A stretch of 31,952 bases of DNA from positions 1-31,952 of IMG/VR virus record IMGVR_UViG_3300037086_000036; one strand, written 5' to 3'. The first letter of the stretch is position 1; each line of letters starts with the position of its first letter. The position numbers and the translations under genes were made by a program. Shown here in pieces: positions 22,871 through 31,276 of the stretch. The DNA comes from a virus. The notes beneath the pieces were generated by a model. That model was not told the origin of the DNA. It worked only from the letters and a program-made list of their open reading frames with translations, and did not search any database.

Positions 22871-24757
22871 ATGTACGTAACAAGTGACAAATCGCTCCCA
22901 ATATCTTTAGATGTACAAATCAGCCTATCAATGGCTGCCGCCGCCGCCCGCAAGAACCTTACAGTTTTATGCGTGGCTGGCGAGAATCTTGGGTTCCTGC
23001 CCAATAGCCAGCGGGTGCGCTTCTACAGCACTCTCGATTCCGTGGTACTGGACTTCGCCACAAATTCAGAAGCATATCAAGCGGCCGCCGCGTTCTTTGC
23101 TCAGGTCAATCCGGGCACCATGGCGATAGGAGAAGTCTTTACAGAAGACCTTCCGGCGCAACTGGTATCCGCTCAGTTGTCCGCTGCACAGCTATTAGCT
23201 ATCAAGAACGTATCTTACGGGAGTATGCAGTTGACGTACAACAATGGTGGAGCAGATACACTGCTCACCTTGTCTGATCTCGACTTCTCCGCCTGTACCA
23301 CGATAGAGGCTGTAGCCGCCGTTATCGATGCTGCCATAGATTATCTTGCAGAGGATGTTGCCTGTAGTGTAAAGACGCTGCCGGGCGGAGCGAAAATTCT
23401 GGTCATTCAAACAGCATTGGCGGGTACTGGAAAGACAATCACGTACCCTCTGGCCGTAGCCCCGGTGGATGCAATAACAAATCTCATTACCGCATGGACA
23501 AACGGATCCGCTCCATTCGATACGTTGACTTCCGTTGCGTCACCAAATATCGCCGCTGCCATAAATACGGCGGGCACCACGGAGACAGCGCATTCCAACG
23601 CTATCACTTTGGAAGAAGGCATTCAGTACAGGATGCTGATCAACCTTACATCAAATTCGGGACAGAAACCTACGCTTACGGGCACGGGCGGATTCCCAAC
23701 AACAACTTTGGTGGCAGGCGAAAACGTTATTGAATTTGTGGCCACAGGCAATCAGTGCGTCATAACAATAACGGATTCAGCCGCAGCGTCTTGGGCGGCG
23801 GCAGCTGTATCCATGACAGCCGTTTCCGTTGGCACTTACATGGGTACTCTTCTGGGCATGACGGCAGCCGCAGGCGGCTTCGCCCTTAATGGCTATACAG
23901 CCGTAGACATCGCAGACGAGCTTTCCAGCATCCAGAGCGCAGCAAGCGCCGCCGGCCAATTCATCTATGGCTGGTGCCTGGGCGCGAGCCTGAGAGATGT
24001 TGAAATTCAGACGGTTGCTGCTACATGGGCGCTGGGACAACGGGCTGCTATGATGACATTGGTTTCCAATGATCTTACGGCGCTTTCTTCCGGCTATACA
24101 GCGGATCTTGGCCCCGTGCTGCTGGCTTCAGGAAATAAGCGCGTGGTGGCCATATATCATGACAATCCGCAGCGATATCCGGACGTATCGATATTGGCAT
24201 ATATGCTCAGCGTTAATTACATGCTGCAAAACAGTACAGTGACGGCGAAGTTCAAAGTTCTACCCGGTATTGAAACAGTTCAGCTTTCGGAAACAGACCT
24301 GCTTGTTCTTCAGGCCAAAGGGTACAATGTATACACGGCGGTCGGCGTTAATGCACGGACTTACAGGGATGGCGTTACAGACCTCCCCGGATGGTACATG
24401 GATACGGTTATCAATATCGACAACTTTGCTGAAGACCTGAGCGTCAACTTTTTTAATGTATTCTTACGCAACAAAAAGGTTCCTTTTTCCGGCCCGGGGC
24501 AACTCTTATTCGTGGACGCTGGTATGGATACCGGTGCTCAATATGTCTACAACGGAGCCTTTGCAGATCGTCAGATTACAGATACGTCAAAGAAGAGCGG
24601 CATATCTATCGTACCGGCGGTACAGGTTATTCCCACTCCGATTAACATGGCCTCAGCAGCCGACCGCGCCGGGCGCATAGGCCCTCCAATTACAATCATC
24701 GTGCAGGATGCGGGCGCAATACACGAGATAGCAATCGGCGTAAGTATTGTCGAGTAG
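22871..24757 (+). CDS. Tail sheath protein (DUF3383) with extra beta insertion
   Basis: This is the contractile sheath, which shortens to drive the tube through the envelope. The start 'LPISLDVQISLSMAAAAARKNLTVLCVAG' and the end ('GPGQLLFVDAGMDTG', 'GRIGPPITIIVQDAGAIHEIAI') are typical of DUF3383. At 628 aa it is longer than usual. Residues ~230-325 look like an inserted beta domain ('ITLEEGIQYRMLINLTSNSG', 'VAGENVIEFVATGNQCVI') probably exposed on the tail surface. AAAGGAGG precedes ATG. Confidence 0.9.
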   Translation: MYVTSDKSLPISLDVQISLSMAAAAARKNLTVLCVAGENLGFLPNSQRVRFYSTLDSVVLDFATNSEAYQAAAAFFAQVNPGTMAIGEVFTEDLPAQLVSAQLSAAQLLAIKNVSYGSMQLTYNNGGADTLLTLSDLDFSACTTIEAVAAVIDAAIDYLAEDVACSVKTLPGGAKILVIQTALAGTGKTITYPLAVAPVDAITNLITAWTNGSAPFDTLTSVASPNIAAAINTAGTTETAHSNAITLEEGIQYRMLINLTSNSGQKPTLTGTGGFPTTTLVAGENVIEFVATGNQCVITITDSAAASWAAAAVSMTAVSVGTYMGTLLGMTAAAGGFALNGYTAVDIADELSSIQSAASAAGQFIYGWCLGASLRDVEIQTVAATWALGQRAAMMTLVSNDLTALSSGYTADLGPVLLASGNKRVVAIYHDNPQRYPDVSILAYMLSVNYMLQNSTVTAKFKVLPGIETVQLSETDLLVLQAKGYNVYTAVGVNARTYRDGVTDLPGWYMDTVINIDNFAEDLSVNFFNVFLRNKKVPFSGPGQLLFVDAGMDTGAQYVYNGAFADRQITDTSKKSGISIVPAVQVIPTPINMASAADRAGRIGPPITIIVQDAGAIHEIAIGVSIVE

Positions 24758-24789
24758 TATTTAACTAAAAAGAAAGGACGGTACAGAAA

Positions 24790-25116
24790 ATGCAGAGAAC
24801 TCGCTTTCAAATAAGAAACGAAGCAATACCGGGTGCGGCGGATGACAAAGCCGCAGAAAGCAAAACGGCCCCGAAAGACATAGGCCGACAAAAGGCGGAG
24901 AACTACATCAATGCTCGGATGCAAAATCTGGGAATGAAAGTAAAGAATGCAGAAACACCAGAAGGTGCTTCGTTCAGAAAAGAATTTCCTAAAATTGCAT
25001 ACGATTCGGGTAAGGAAACAAAGAAAAAAGGTATTGGGCGCGATAGGAATCCGTTCCACCCTACTCGTGGGAAAGACGAATACGATGCGTGGCACAAAGG
25101 ATACGACGAAGGTTAG
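24790..25116 (+). CDS. RMF/CrpP-like small protein with 'GRQKAENYIN' motif
   Basis: Residues 32-51 carry the shared small-protein motif (closest to the 21841 product). Residues ~70-108 match the ribosome modulation factor pattern well: 'AYDSGKETKKKG' (70-81), 'NPF' (87-89) and a closing 'AWHKGYDEG' (100-108). The protein is 108 aa and rich in Lys and Asp. It sits between the sheath and tube genes. Possible roles are binding ribosomes after injection, or a tail part; neither is shown. Confidence 0.65.
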   Translation: MQRTRFQIRNEAIPGAADDKAAESKTAPKDIGRQKAENYINARMQNLGMKVKNAETPEGASFRKEFPKIAYDSGKETKKKGIGRDRNPFHPTRGKDEYDAWHKGYDEG

Positions 25117-25157
25117 TAACTCTAAAATAACATAATACTCGAAAGGAGGAAAATACA

Positions 25158-25595
25158 TTGGAAAATATATATCTGCAAAACAGACACACGCTCGTTATCG
25201 CTGGCATACCTGTATTTGGATTCGCTGAAGGCGATTTCATGTCGGTAAAGCTTGAGGGCGCAGCGGCTGCACGTACGAAGGGTGGGGACGGCCCGGCAAT
25301 GAACATTTCAACAGATCAGGGCGGGCAGATTCGGATATCCTTACTTCCAACGTCCCCGGTACTGGGAGCGATGTACGCGATAAGGGACTCCCAGAAAACT
25401 ATCCCGGCGCTGTTCTCAGTTGTGCTTATGTCGGGAGTGGGAGAATTGATTGTGGCCAGCGGCTGCGGCATGGGCGAGCCCTCAGATGCGAAGTCTGGCG
25501 GGCCTACAATGCAAGCACGTGAATTCGTGTTTGAGGCCCTCAAGATCAAGATGGATACGAGCCCGACAACACCGGTCGCCGGAGCTTTTATATAA
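25158..25595 (+). CDS. Tail tube protein (DUF3277)
   Basis: The 145-aa protein follows the sheath gene and fits DUF3277 tail tube proteins: 'FAEGDFMSVKLEG', 'DQGGQIRISLLPTSPVLGAMY' and a final beta strand 'QAREFVFEALKIKMD'. It forms the inner tube. The start codon is TTG at 25158, chosen because AAAGGAGG lies eight bases upstream and no ATG fits. Confidence 0.85.
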   Translation: MENIYLQNRHTLVIAGIPVFGFAEGDFMSVKLEGAAAARTKGGDGPAMNISTDQGGQIRISLLPTSPVLGAMYAIRDSQKTIPALFSVVLMSGVGELIVASGCGMGEPSDAKSGGPTMQAREFVFEALKIKMDTSPTTPVAGAFI

Positions 25596-25602
25596 CATAA
25601 CG

Positions 25603-25632
25603 AACAACCAACATATTCCATGAAAAGGAGGC
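25603..25632 (+). repeat. Leader direct repeat, copy 1
   Basis: AACAACCAACATATTCC and the next bases (through ATGAAA and AGGAGGC) form the leader of the 69-aa gene at 25642. A near-identical copy lies 251 bp downstream. Confidence 0.9.
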
Positions 25633-25641
25633 TTTTCTGTT

Positions 25642-25851
25642 ATGGTAAACGAAAGACTTTTGTCTTTGTATTTTAAACAAAGAGAAAAAAGAACAATTCC
25701 TCTTCACAGTACTATCCGAAAAATGGTGGGTCCTATGTTCTATGATAGGTGTATGAGTTTAGTAAAAATAAATATTCTCCTTTTCCTTTTTGGCAAAAGA
25801 AGAAGAACGTCCTTGAGGGATTCTCGTACACGTTTAGGACTTAAAAAATAA
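25642..25851 (+). CDS. Small basic protein, 69 aa, between duplicated leaders
   Basis: Unknown. The chain is very basic (many Arg and Lys), with a hydrophobic stretch 'INILLFLFG' (residues 43-51) and an Arg-rich end. Codon use is AT-rich. Its leader is duplicated ahead of the next gene, which suggests it is a small inserted cassette between the tube and chaperone genes. AAAGGAGG precedes ATG 25642. It could be a decayed fragment of a larger gene. Confidence 0.45.
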   Translation: MVNERLLSLYFKQREKRTIPLHSTIRKMVGPMFYDRCMSLVKINILLFLFGKRRRTSLRDSRTRLGLKK

Positions 25852-25853
25852 CA

Positions 25854-25885
25854 AACAACCAACATATTCCATGAAAGAAGGAGGC
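25854..25885 (+). repeat. Leader direct repeat, copy 2
   Basis: The second copy of the leader repeat (23 identical bases, then GAAGGAGGC against AGGAGGC in copy 1) carries the ribosome binding site for the tail chaperone gene at 25893. Confidence 0.9.
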
Positions 25886-25892
25886 GTCGATT

Positions 25893-26357
25893 ATGGAAGT
25901 CAGAAAAACAGTAATCAACGGCAGAGAGTACAGGATGCTCCTGCCGCCAGTAAGACCAGCCATGCTAATAAGTGAAAAAGTTACAACGATGTTCGGTGCA
26001 TTGTACGTAAGTTTTTTCTCTGATTCAAAAGTTCAGCAGGGATGGCCTAAGTTTACACAGGCATTACAGTCTATAGATCCCGACAAAGCCGATTCTTTGA
26101 TGATGGAATCCGCAAATATCTCTAAATTAAGTTTCGGAAATATCCCGATCTTCGAAGGCATAGAATTCGAACGGCACTTCGGCCAATATAGGGAAGATGT
26201 TTTTGAAGCGCTAACTTGGTGTCTTTGGGAGACTGTACGTGATTTTTTTCCCAAACTGGACGCCTTTATCCAGACAGTCAAGAAGGCAATTCAAGAAATA
26301 GAGGAGGGACGGAAGGTATCCCAATCCCCGAAGGATGGGGAACAGACTGGTGGTTAG
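25893..26357 (+). CDS. Tail assembly chaperone, zero-frame product
   Basis: The 154-aa product lies directly before the tape measure gene, where tail assembly chaperones are found. 'REYRMLLPPVRPAMLISEKV' and 'FGNIPIFEGIEFERHFGQYREDVFEALTWCLWE' are its main features; the last 35 residues form a charged helix and tail. These proteins wrap the tape measure during tail assembly and are not in the final virion. A second frame continues past its stop, as in lambda G/GT. GAAGGAGG precedes ATG. Confidence 0.78.
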   Translation: MEVRKTVINGREYRMLLPPVRPAMLISEKVTTMFGALYVSFFSDSKVQQGWPKFTQALQSIDPDKADSLMMESANISKLSFGNIPIFEGIEFERHFGQYREDVFEALTWCLWETVRDFFPKLDAFIQTVKKAIQEIEEGRKVSQSPKDGEQTGG

Positions 26358-26515
26358 GCCGCCCGGTCTGGGCTGGATTATGCACGTGGACTGAATTACT
26401 TGACGGAACCCTCCATTTAAAAGATTTAATGGAGATGCACAAATCCCTAAATTTGAAAGAATGGATCGAGCGAAAGTCCTACGAATTAATAACTGAATCA
26501 ACAAAAGGTAAATAA
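26243..26515 (+). CDS. Tail chaperone -1 frame extension
   Basis: The -1 frame is open from just after TGA 26240 to TAA 26513-26515. It has no start codon before its conserved-looking part ('WGTDWWLGRPVWAGLCTW', then 'LKDLMEMHKSLNLKEWIE'), so it should be reached by frameshifting. A perfect in-phase slippery heptamer T_TTT_TTT lies at 26243-26249, exactly where the frame opens; slipping there would give a 207-aa fusion. Other candidate sites are Gly codons near 26306 and Pro codons near 26327. Frameshifting here is conserved among tailed phages. Confidence 0.7.
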   Translation, partial: FFSQTGRLYPDSQEGNSRNRGGTEGIPIPEGWGTDWWLGRPVWAGLCTWTELLDGTLHLKDLMEMHKSLNLKEWIERKSYELITESTKGK

Positions 26516-26517
26516 GA

Positions 26518-28053
26518 ATGTCAGGGCAAACAGTAATTGATGAATTGATTACAATACTTGGCGTAGATATTAAATCGGGAACTCAGCCCGTTGTTCAACA
26601 TTTCACTTCAATGCTGGATGGTGTAACAAAATCTGCCGGGTTTGCTACCGCTGGACTTATGGCTACCGTAGGCGCTCTTGTCGGTTCCGGTGCGGCTATA
26701 TTTGATTTTTCTCTGAAACAGGCACACACGGCCGCGACCATGGAGAGGATGTCCAAGATAACCGGTATCAATGCGGCGGAATTGCAAAAGTGGAGAAACG
26801 TGGCTGCAAACGCCGGTGCCGATGCGGACACCTTTCTGCAAGATATAAAACATCTTGGCGAAGCCGCTGCGGATTATCTTTTACCGGGACATTACAATGA
26901 AGGATTTTTCCGTTTAGGAATTCAACCCTTTAAAATAGTTGACGGCGTTAAGGTTCCTAAAACGGGGGATGATGTTGTATATGAAGCACTTGAAAAACTT
27001 CACAAGGCCACCACAGCACAAAGAGAAGTAATAATAAAATTATTGGGCGTAACCGATCAAACTCTGTTGATCTCATTAAATACGTTGGATAAAATAAAAG
27101 AATGGCAACAAAAAACTCACCTTATCAGTCAGGAGGATCTTGATAGGGCTGATGAATTTGATAAAAAATGGTCTGCGACGGTAGAAAAATTCCGCAATAT
27201 AAAGATTTCGCTTGGGTTGGATGTTATCCCTGCCGAAAATAATATTGCGGAATTTTGGGATAATGTTTTAAATGGAAAAGAGGGGGAATTTGTTATCAGG
27301 CCAGAGATTTCCAAAGAAGCCTCTAATATATTCAACCAAGAATTGACAAGGATGGAAAATAGATGGAAGTCGTTTAAGGATTATTTCAAGAGAGAAAATC
27401 CTGATCTCGTAGAATCTTTTAAGACTGTATTTGATGTAATAGAAAAGTCATGGAACAAACTGGCGGAATGGGCAGGACGGCAAGCCGGTCTCACACCCAA
27501 GCCTGATAAAAAACCAGTCCCGGGCGCAGTTCCGGTTCCTTCTGTCCCCGGTGCAGCACCAATTCCCAAAACAACCAAGCCTGATAAAAAATCATGGTGG
27601 TTACAGAATAGTTTATGGGAATCTTTCATCGCTGAAATTAACGAACCTATGAAAAAGAAAAAACAGCATGAAAGCACAAGTAGCCCTATGCAGGTGTCAG
27701 CATCTCATCCAGCACCGAAGACAACGAAGAAAATTCCTTCGGCCCAGCCATCGGCGGCACCTGCGCCTGTGGCAAAAGAAGCCCTCCCTGATTATTCAGG
27801 AATGAGAGAACAATGGCTGTTACAGTTGGACCAAGCAGTAAAATCTTTTCCAAAGAATCAAATTAAGCCTCTAGTTGTGCATCCGGTAACTCATCATTCA
27901 GAACAGCATACGATGAATAACAGTCCCGTCATTAATGTGCATCAGCAAATAACAGGCGCAAACGCAAAAGAAATAGCAGATAAAAGCGTCGAAGGCTTTA
28001 CGCAAACGCTCCAGCTCTTATATCCAGGCGGATTGTCGCCCATAATAGGATAA
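26518..28053 (+). CDS. Tail tape measure protein, short
   Basis: The 511-aa protein follows the chaperone gene and has tape measure features: an N-terminal region with a hydrophobic Ala/Gly-rich segment (~39-63), helical stretches, a Pro/Lys-rich linker (~327-425) and a C-terminal 'INVHQQITGANAKEIADKSV' segment. Tape measures set tail length; this one predicts a short tail. 'ATMERMSKITGINAAELQKWRNVAANAGA' (72-100) is conserved-looking. The gene is AT-richer than the head genes. Confidence 0.78.
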   Translation: MSGQTVIDELITILGVDIKSGTQPVVQHFTSMLDGVTKSAGFATAGLMATVGALVGSGAAIFDFSLKQAHTAATMERMSKITGINAAELQKWRNVAANAGADADTFLQDIKHLGEAAADYLLPGHYNEGFFRLGIQPFKIVDGVKVPKTGDDVVYEALEKLHKATTAQREVIIKLLGVTDQTLLISLNTLDKIKEWQQKTHLISQEDLDRADEFDKKWSATVEKFRNIKISLGLDVIPAENNIAEFWDNVLNGKEGEFVIRPEISKEASNIFNQELTRMENRWKSFKDYFKRENPDLVESFKTVFDVIEKSWNKLAEWAGRQAGLTPKPDKKPVPGAVPVPSVPGAAPIPKTTKPDKKSWWLQNSLWESFIAEINEPMKKKKQHESTSSPMQVSASHPAPKTTKKIPSAQPSAAPAPVAKEALPDYSGMREQWLLQLDQAVKSFPKNQIKPLVVHPVTHHSEQHTMNNSPVINVHQQITGANAKEIADKSVEGFTQTLQLLYPGGLSPIIG

Positions 28054-28057
28054 TAAA

Positions 28058-28768
28058 ATGCTTTATCCAATCGGAATGCCAAATCTTAAAAAAATAACTG
28101 ATCCTGTCTCTTTGGGCGGAAATGTTATTGCGATTATGCGGCGTCAATCAAACCTTGCGGCTGCGATATCCCGCGCAGCTTACGATAAGGCAAGATTTTA
28201 CGGAACAGCATACGGAGGTTATGTTGACTTTGTACAAAACCCATCGAATATGGATCTTATAACAGGAATACCGATATCCACGAGATTACAGGAAGCATAT
28301 ACCTATGCAGCGGATGTTCCCGAATTTGCTGTTGAGTCGGGCGTATTTTACCAGGATCATATTATTTTGCATCCGGTTAGAATTGATTTACAATTTGAGG
28401 TAAGTAACTGGGTCAAAACCAACACCAAGAAATCACTAGATGATTTAGAAAATATATACAACAGCCGTGAACCGATTACGTTAATCACCGAACATAAAAA
28501 AATAGACAACATGTTCCTGGTTGCATTGAATGCTGAAAATAATATGCCGGAATGGGGAAAACTATCATATCGGGCATCTTTTCAGAAAATAAATCTCGTC
28601 TTATTAAATAAGACTTCAATGAGTAAAGATCAGGTGACGGCAACATCAAATACTCTAGGTCCCGTCATCACAAAATCGTTGGAGCCTTCAGTGGATTACG
28701 GATTAAAAACCCCATGGACTCCACTTACTAATGATAAGGCGGGAATATTTAACGGGGTTTTAAAATGA
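28058..28768 (+). CDS. Dit-like baseplate protein
   Basis: The central part 'FAVESGVFYQDHIILHPVRIDLQFEVSNW' is typical of Dit-like N-terminal domains of baseplate and tail-tip proteins, followed by 'PITLITEHKKIDNMFL' and a final beta set. It probably joins the tail tube to the baseplate. Its stop overlaps the next start (ATGA). Confidence 0.7.
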   Translation: MLYPIGMPNLKKITDPVSLGGNVIAIMRRQSNLAAAISRAAYDKARFYGTAYGGYVDFVQNPSNMDLITGIPISTRLQEAYTYAADVPEFAVESGVFYQDHIILHPVRIDLQFEVSNWVKTNTKKSLDDLENIYNSREPITLITEHKKIDNMFLVALNAENNMPEWGKLSYRASFQKINLVLLNKTSMSKDQVTATSNTLGPVITKSLEPSVDYGLKTPWTPLTNDKAGIFNGVLK

Positions 28769-29109
28769 TAACTCCGGCATATAAAATTATCGATCTTGCT
28801 CCTGATGGGCAAAGCAATAGGACTGTCAGCATGGGGACTGTCGTTATTCAATTAGTGACTAAATATAATTATTCGGCTTCATGTTGGACGATGGATATTT
28901 TAGATTCTCTGGGGAATTTGATGTTGGCAGGCTTAATGCTGGTCCCGAATGTTGATATTTTAAAACCTTATACAGCGCTTAAGGAATCGTTAGGCTCTCT
29001 TGTTCTTATAGAAGTGAACGCGGGTGATTATCAGTCCCCTGATTTGCTGGGTATAAATACAGTACTGCTTTGGTTTCCATCAGGGACGGAGGTTGAATTA
29101 CCGATATGA
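28765..29109 (+). CDS. Baseplate plug protein (Pam3 gp18-like)
   Basis: A 114-aa protein with the plug-family pattern: 'GTVVIQLVTKYNYSASCWTMDILDSLGNLMLAGLMLVPNVDIL' and a final 'LLGINTVLLWFPSG'. In the cyanophage Pam3 this protein plugs the baseplate hub channel. It is coupled at both ends (ATGA), between the Dit-like and hub genes, as expected. Confidence 0.75.
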   Translation: MITPAYKIIDLAPDGQSNRTVSMGTVVIQLVTKYNYSASCWTMDILDSLGNLMLAGLMLVPNVDILKPYTALKESLGSLVLIEVNAGDYQSPDLLGINTVLLWFPSGTEVELPI

Positions 29110-30032
29110 ATAATGACGGTCCTTTCATTCGTAATGTTCTAGTGAAAATATCTATGCCATTAAATAACGCAGACCTTAGCCGGGGAGGGAAGGAATATAC
29201 GTTTAAAGGTGATGGTTCTGCCGAAAAGCTGCGAATAAAATTTACAGTCCATAAGCATATGGCGAGTACCGGAATTCCGTCACTCATACAGATATATAAT
29301 CTTACAAGAGAATCGAGACAAATATTAAGCGCAACCGCTGACGCAACAATGACATTAAGCGCCGGATGGAAAAATACTCAGGTTGTGCAGATTTTTAAAG
29401 GGGCATTGCTATACGTGACACATCAGAGAGACGGAGCAAATATTGTCACTAATTTGATGTCCATTGAAGGATATTTTGGATCGATTAAACAGGTTATCAA
29501 TGCAACGGCGATTAACGGGAATATGCTTCAAGCCCTTGTTTATCGTTTAGCCTCTGAGATGCCCGATATAGATGTTGATATGAATTTTATTAATGTTCCT
29601 AATATAACTTTCGGAAATCAAGGATTCACTTATGCTGGGACGACTGACATGACCTTGGACAAACTTTCCAGAACATACGGATTCACATGGTGGATTCATA
29701 ATGGGATTTTCTATACAAAGATAGACGGCCAACCGTTCGATTATCCCAGCGTGCTTGTAAATGAAAGTAATGGTTTGATTAGAGCTGACCCCATGTTATT
29801 TTTAGCCGCAGACGCATTAGAAAATCGACAAATGGGAATTACCGTAAATTCATTCTTCAATCCCAATATTAAAGCTGGCGGTAAGATTAAATTGCAAAGC
29901 GTATTAAATGACAGGTTGAACGGAGAGTATGAGGTTCATAATATAACTCATATGGGGGATACACATGGCGATTCATGGACGACGATTGCGGAAAACGCCA
30001 GATTTTTCATTCCAAGTGCATCATTAAGGTAA
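29106..30032 (+). CDS. Baseplate hub protein
   Basis: The 308-aa protein resembles hub proteins of simple contractile phages: beta domains with 'LRIKFTVHKHMASTGIPSLIQIYNLTRESRQIL', a 'TDMTLDKLSRTYGFTWWIHNGIFY' segment (LysM/gp27-like fold region) and a C-terminal 'GGKIKLQSVLNDRLNGEYEVHNITHMGDTHG'. The hub carries the spike. Neighbours are plug and spike genes. Confidence 0.75.
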   Translation: MNNDGPFIRNVLVKISMPLNNADLSRGGKEYTFKGDGSAEKLRIKFTVHKHMASTGIPSLIQIYNLTRESRQILSATADATMTLSAGWKNTQVVQIFKGALLYVTHQRDGANIVTNLMSIEGYFGSIKQVINATAINGNMLQALVYRLASEMPDIDVDMNFINVPNITFGNQGFTYAGTTDMTLDKLSRTYGFTWWIHNGIFYTKIDGQPFDYPSVLVNESNGLIRADPMLFLAADALENRQMGITVNSFFNPNIKAGGKIKLQSVLNDRLNGEYEVHNITHMGDTHGDSWTTIAENARFFIPSASLR

Positions 30033-30034
30033 TT

Positions 30035-30874
30035 ATGGATACTAGGCTTGCAAAAAAGAACGTGCAACTGAGAGAAATCATAGACAGGGCCATGTCTCAT
30101 CTTAATACAGGAATTCCCGGGGAAGTCATATCTTTTGACGCCACTAAAAGGACGTGCGAAGTCCGTCCGGCTATTCAGATGAAAAAAACGCTTGCCGGGG
30201 AAGTGACGTTCGTCGACATGCCCATCATTATCAATGCCCCCGTTGAAATTCCGACGTGCGTTGTAGCGGGGTTTTACATTACGTTGCCTATTCGCGCCGG
30301 GGACTCTTGCTGGATCAAGTTCAGTCAGCGTGCCATCGACCACTGGTTCGAAAATGGCGGAATACAGCCTCCAGGAGACAATGACGCTGTTGGTTGCAGA
30401 CATCATGATTTAACAGATGCTATTGTGTCCTTTGCTCCAGCTACGTTGAACGACGTTCTGGACAATTATGAAGAAGATGGAATCGAGATTCGCAACAAGG
30501 CCAAAACTTCACGCATTACCGTAAAAGACGATGTTGTTGAAATAGCAGTAGGCACTTGCATGTTTACCGTTTCTAACGACGGCACGATAGTTGCCAAAGC
30601 GGGGGACATGGAGTTTACTGTGGCTTCTGATGGGTCTGCGGAGATGACAATAGGCACAAGCTCTTTTCTCGTGTCTTCCGATGGCACCATGACCGCTACA
30701 GGCGATCTTGAAGTAACAGGCGCTCTTTCCTCTCTTACTTCAGTTGCGGACAACATAGGAACGTTGGCGGCCTTACGAACTGCCTTTAATTCACATACTC
30801 ATCAGTATGCACCGGGACCCGGAAGTCCCACACCTACAGGACCACCGGTGCCAACTGATCCGGCAGCACCGTAA
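30035..30874 (+). CDS. Baseplate spike protein (gp138-like)
   Basis: Residues ~10-130 are a Gp138-type N-terminal OB-fold domain ('GEVISFDATKRTCEVRPAIQ', 'GFYITLPIRAGDSCWIKFSQRAIDHW'). Residues ~150-240 are short repeats ('FTVSNDGTI', 'FTVASDGSA', 'FLVSSDGTM') that form a beta-helix needle. Near the end 'FNSHTHQY' supplies the His-x-His iron-binding tip motif, then a Pro-rich tail. The spike pierces the outer membrane. Starting at ATG 30035, just after the hub stop, with AAGGT upstream, fits better than upstream starts that lie within the hub gene. Confidence 0.82.
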   Translation: MDTRLAKKNVQLREIIDRAMSHLNTGIPGEVISFDATKRTCEVRPAIQMKKTLAGEVTFVDMPIIINAPVEIPTCVVAGFYITLPIRAGDSCWIKFSQRAIDHWFENGGIQPPGDNDAVGCRHHDLTDAIVSFAPATLNDVLDNYEEDGIEIRNKAKTSRITVKDDVVEIAVGTCMFTVSNDGTIVAKAGDMEFTVASDGSAEMTIGTSSFLVSSDGTMTATGDLEVTGALSSLTSVADNIGTLAALRTAFNSHTHQYAPGPGSPTPTGPPVPTDPAAP

Positions 30875-30888
30875 TACAGGAGATTGCA

Positions 30889-31275
30889 ATGCCTTTTACA
30901 TGGCTCTTGAGCTCTACTAAACATGACGTAATGATACGCAAGGGCGGATCTATACCGAAAGTGTATGGCGCGGAAGAAGTGCGCCAAAGAATTTTGGTGC
31001 ATCTGCTTCACAAATGGCAGGAATATTTTATGAACGTACCTGCCGGGCTCCCTTGGGATGAAGTGCTGCTGGGGAGTAAAGATTTAAAGCTGATCGAGAC
31101 CTGGGTACGGAAAGAGATATTGGATGTGCTTGGAGTCGTAAGCATAATCAATGTAGATCTTATGTACTCGACAACGATTAAAAGGCAGTTGATCGTAAAT
31201 GCAAATGTTGAGGTATATGGGCTTGCCGGGCCGAGTATCATCACCATAGAAAATCAGGTGTTGGGAGGATTGTAA
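30889..31275 (+). CDS. Baseplate wedge protein (gp25/W-like)
   Basis: The 128-aa protein has the gp25-like pattern 'VYGAEEVRQRILVHLLHKWQEYFMNVPAGLPWDEVLLG', then a helix and a final beta hairpin. Such proteins start sheath assembly on the baseplate. It lies between the spike and J-like genes, as in Mu and P2-type baseplates. A GGAG site lies before ATG 30889. Confidence 0.78.
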   Translation: MPFTWLLSSTKHDVMIRKGGSIPKVYGAEEVRQRILVHLLHKWQEYFMNVPAGLPWDEVLLGSKDLKLIETWVRKEILDVLGVVSIINVDLMYSTTIKRQLIVNANVEVYGLAGPSIITIENQVLGGL

Positions 31276-31276
31276 T

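Noticed and set aside
27244-27273. Similarity of 'AEFWDNVLNG' in the tape measure to 'AEYWDDVLNFG' in the 21841 product
   Set aside because: Only ten residues match and the surrounding sequence shows no NGR motif; probably chance.
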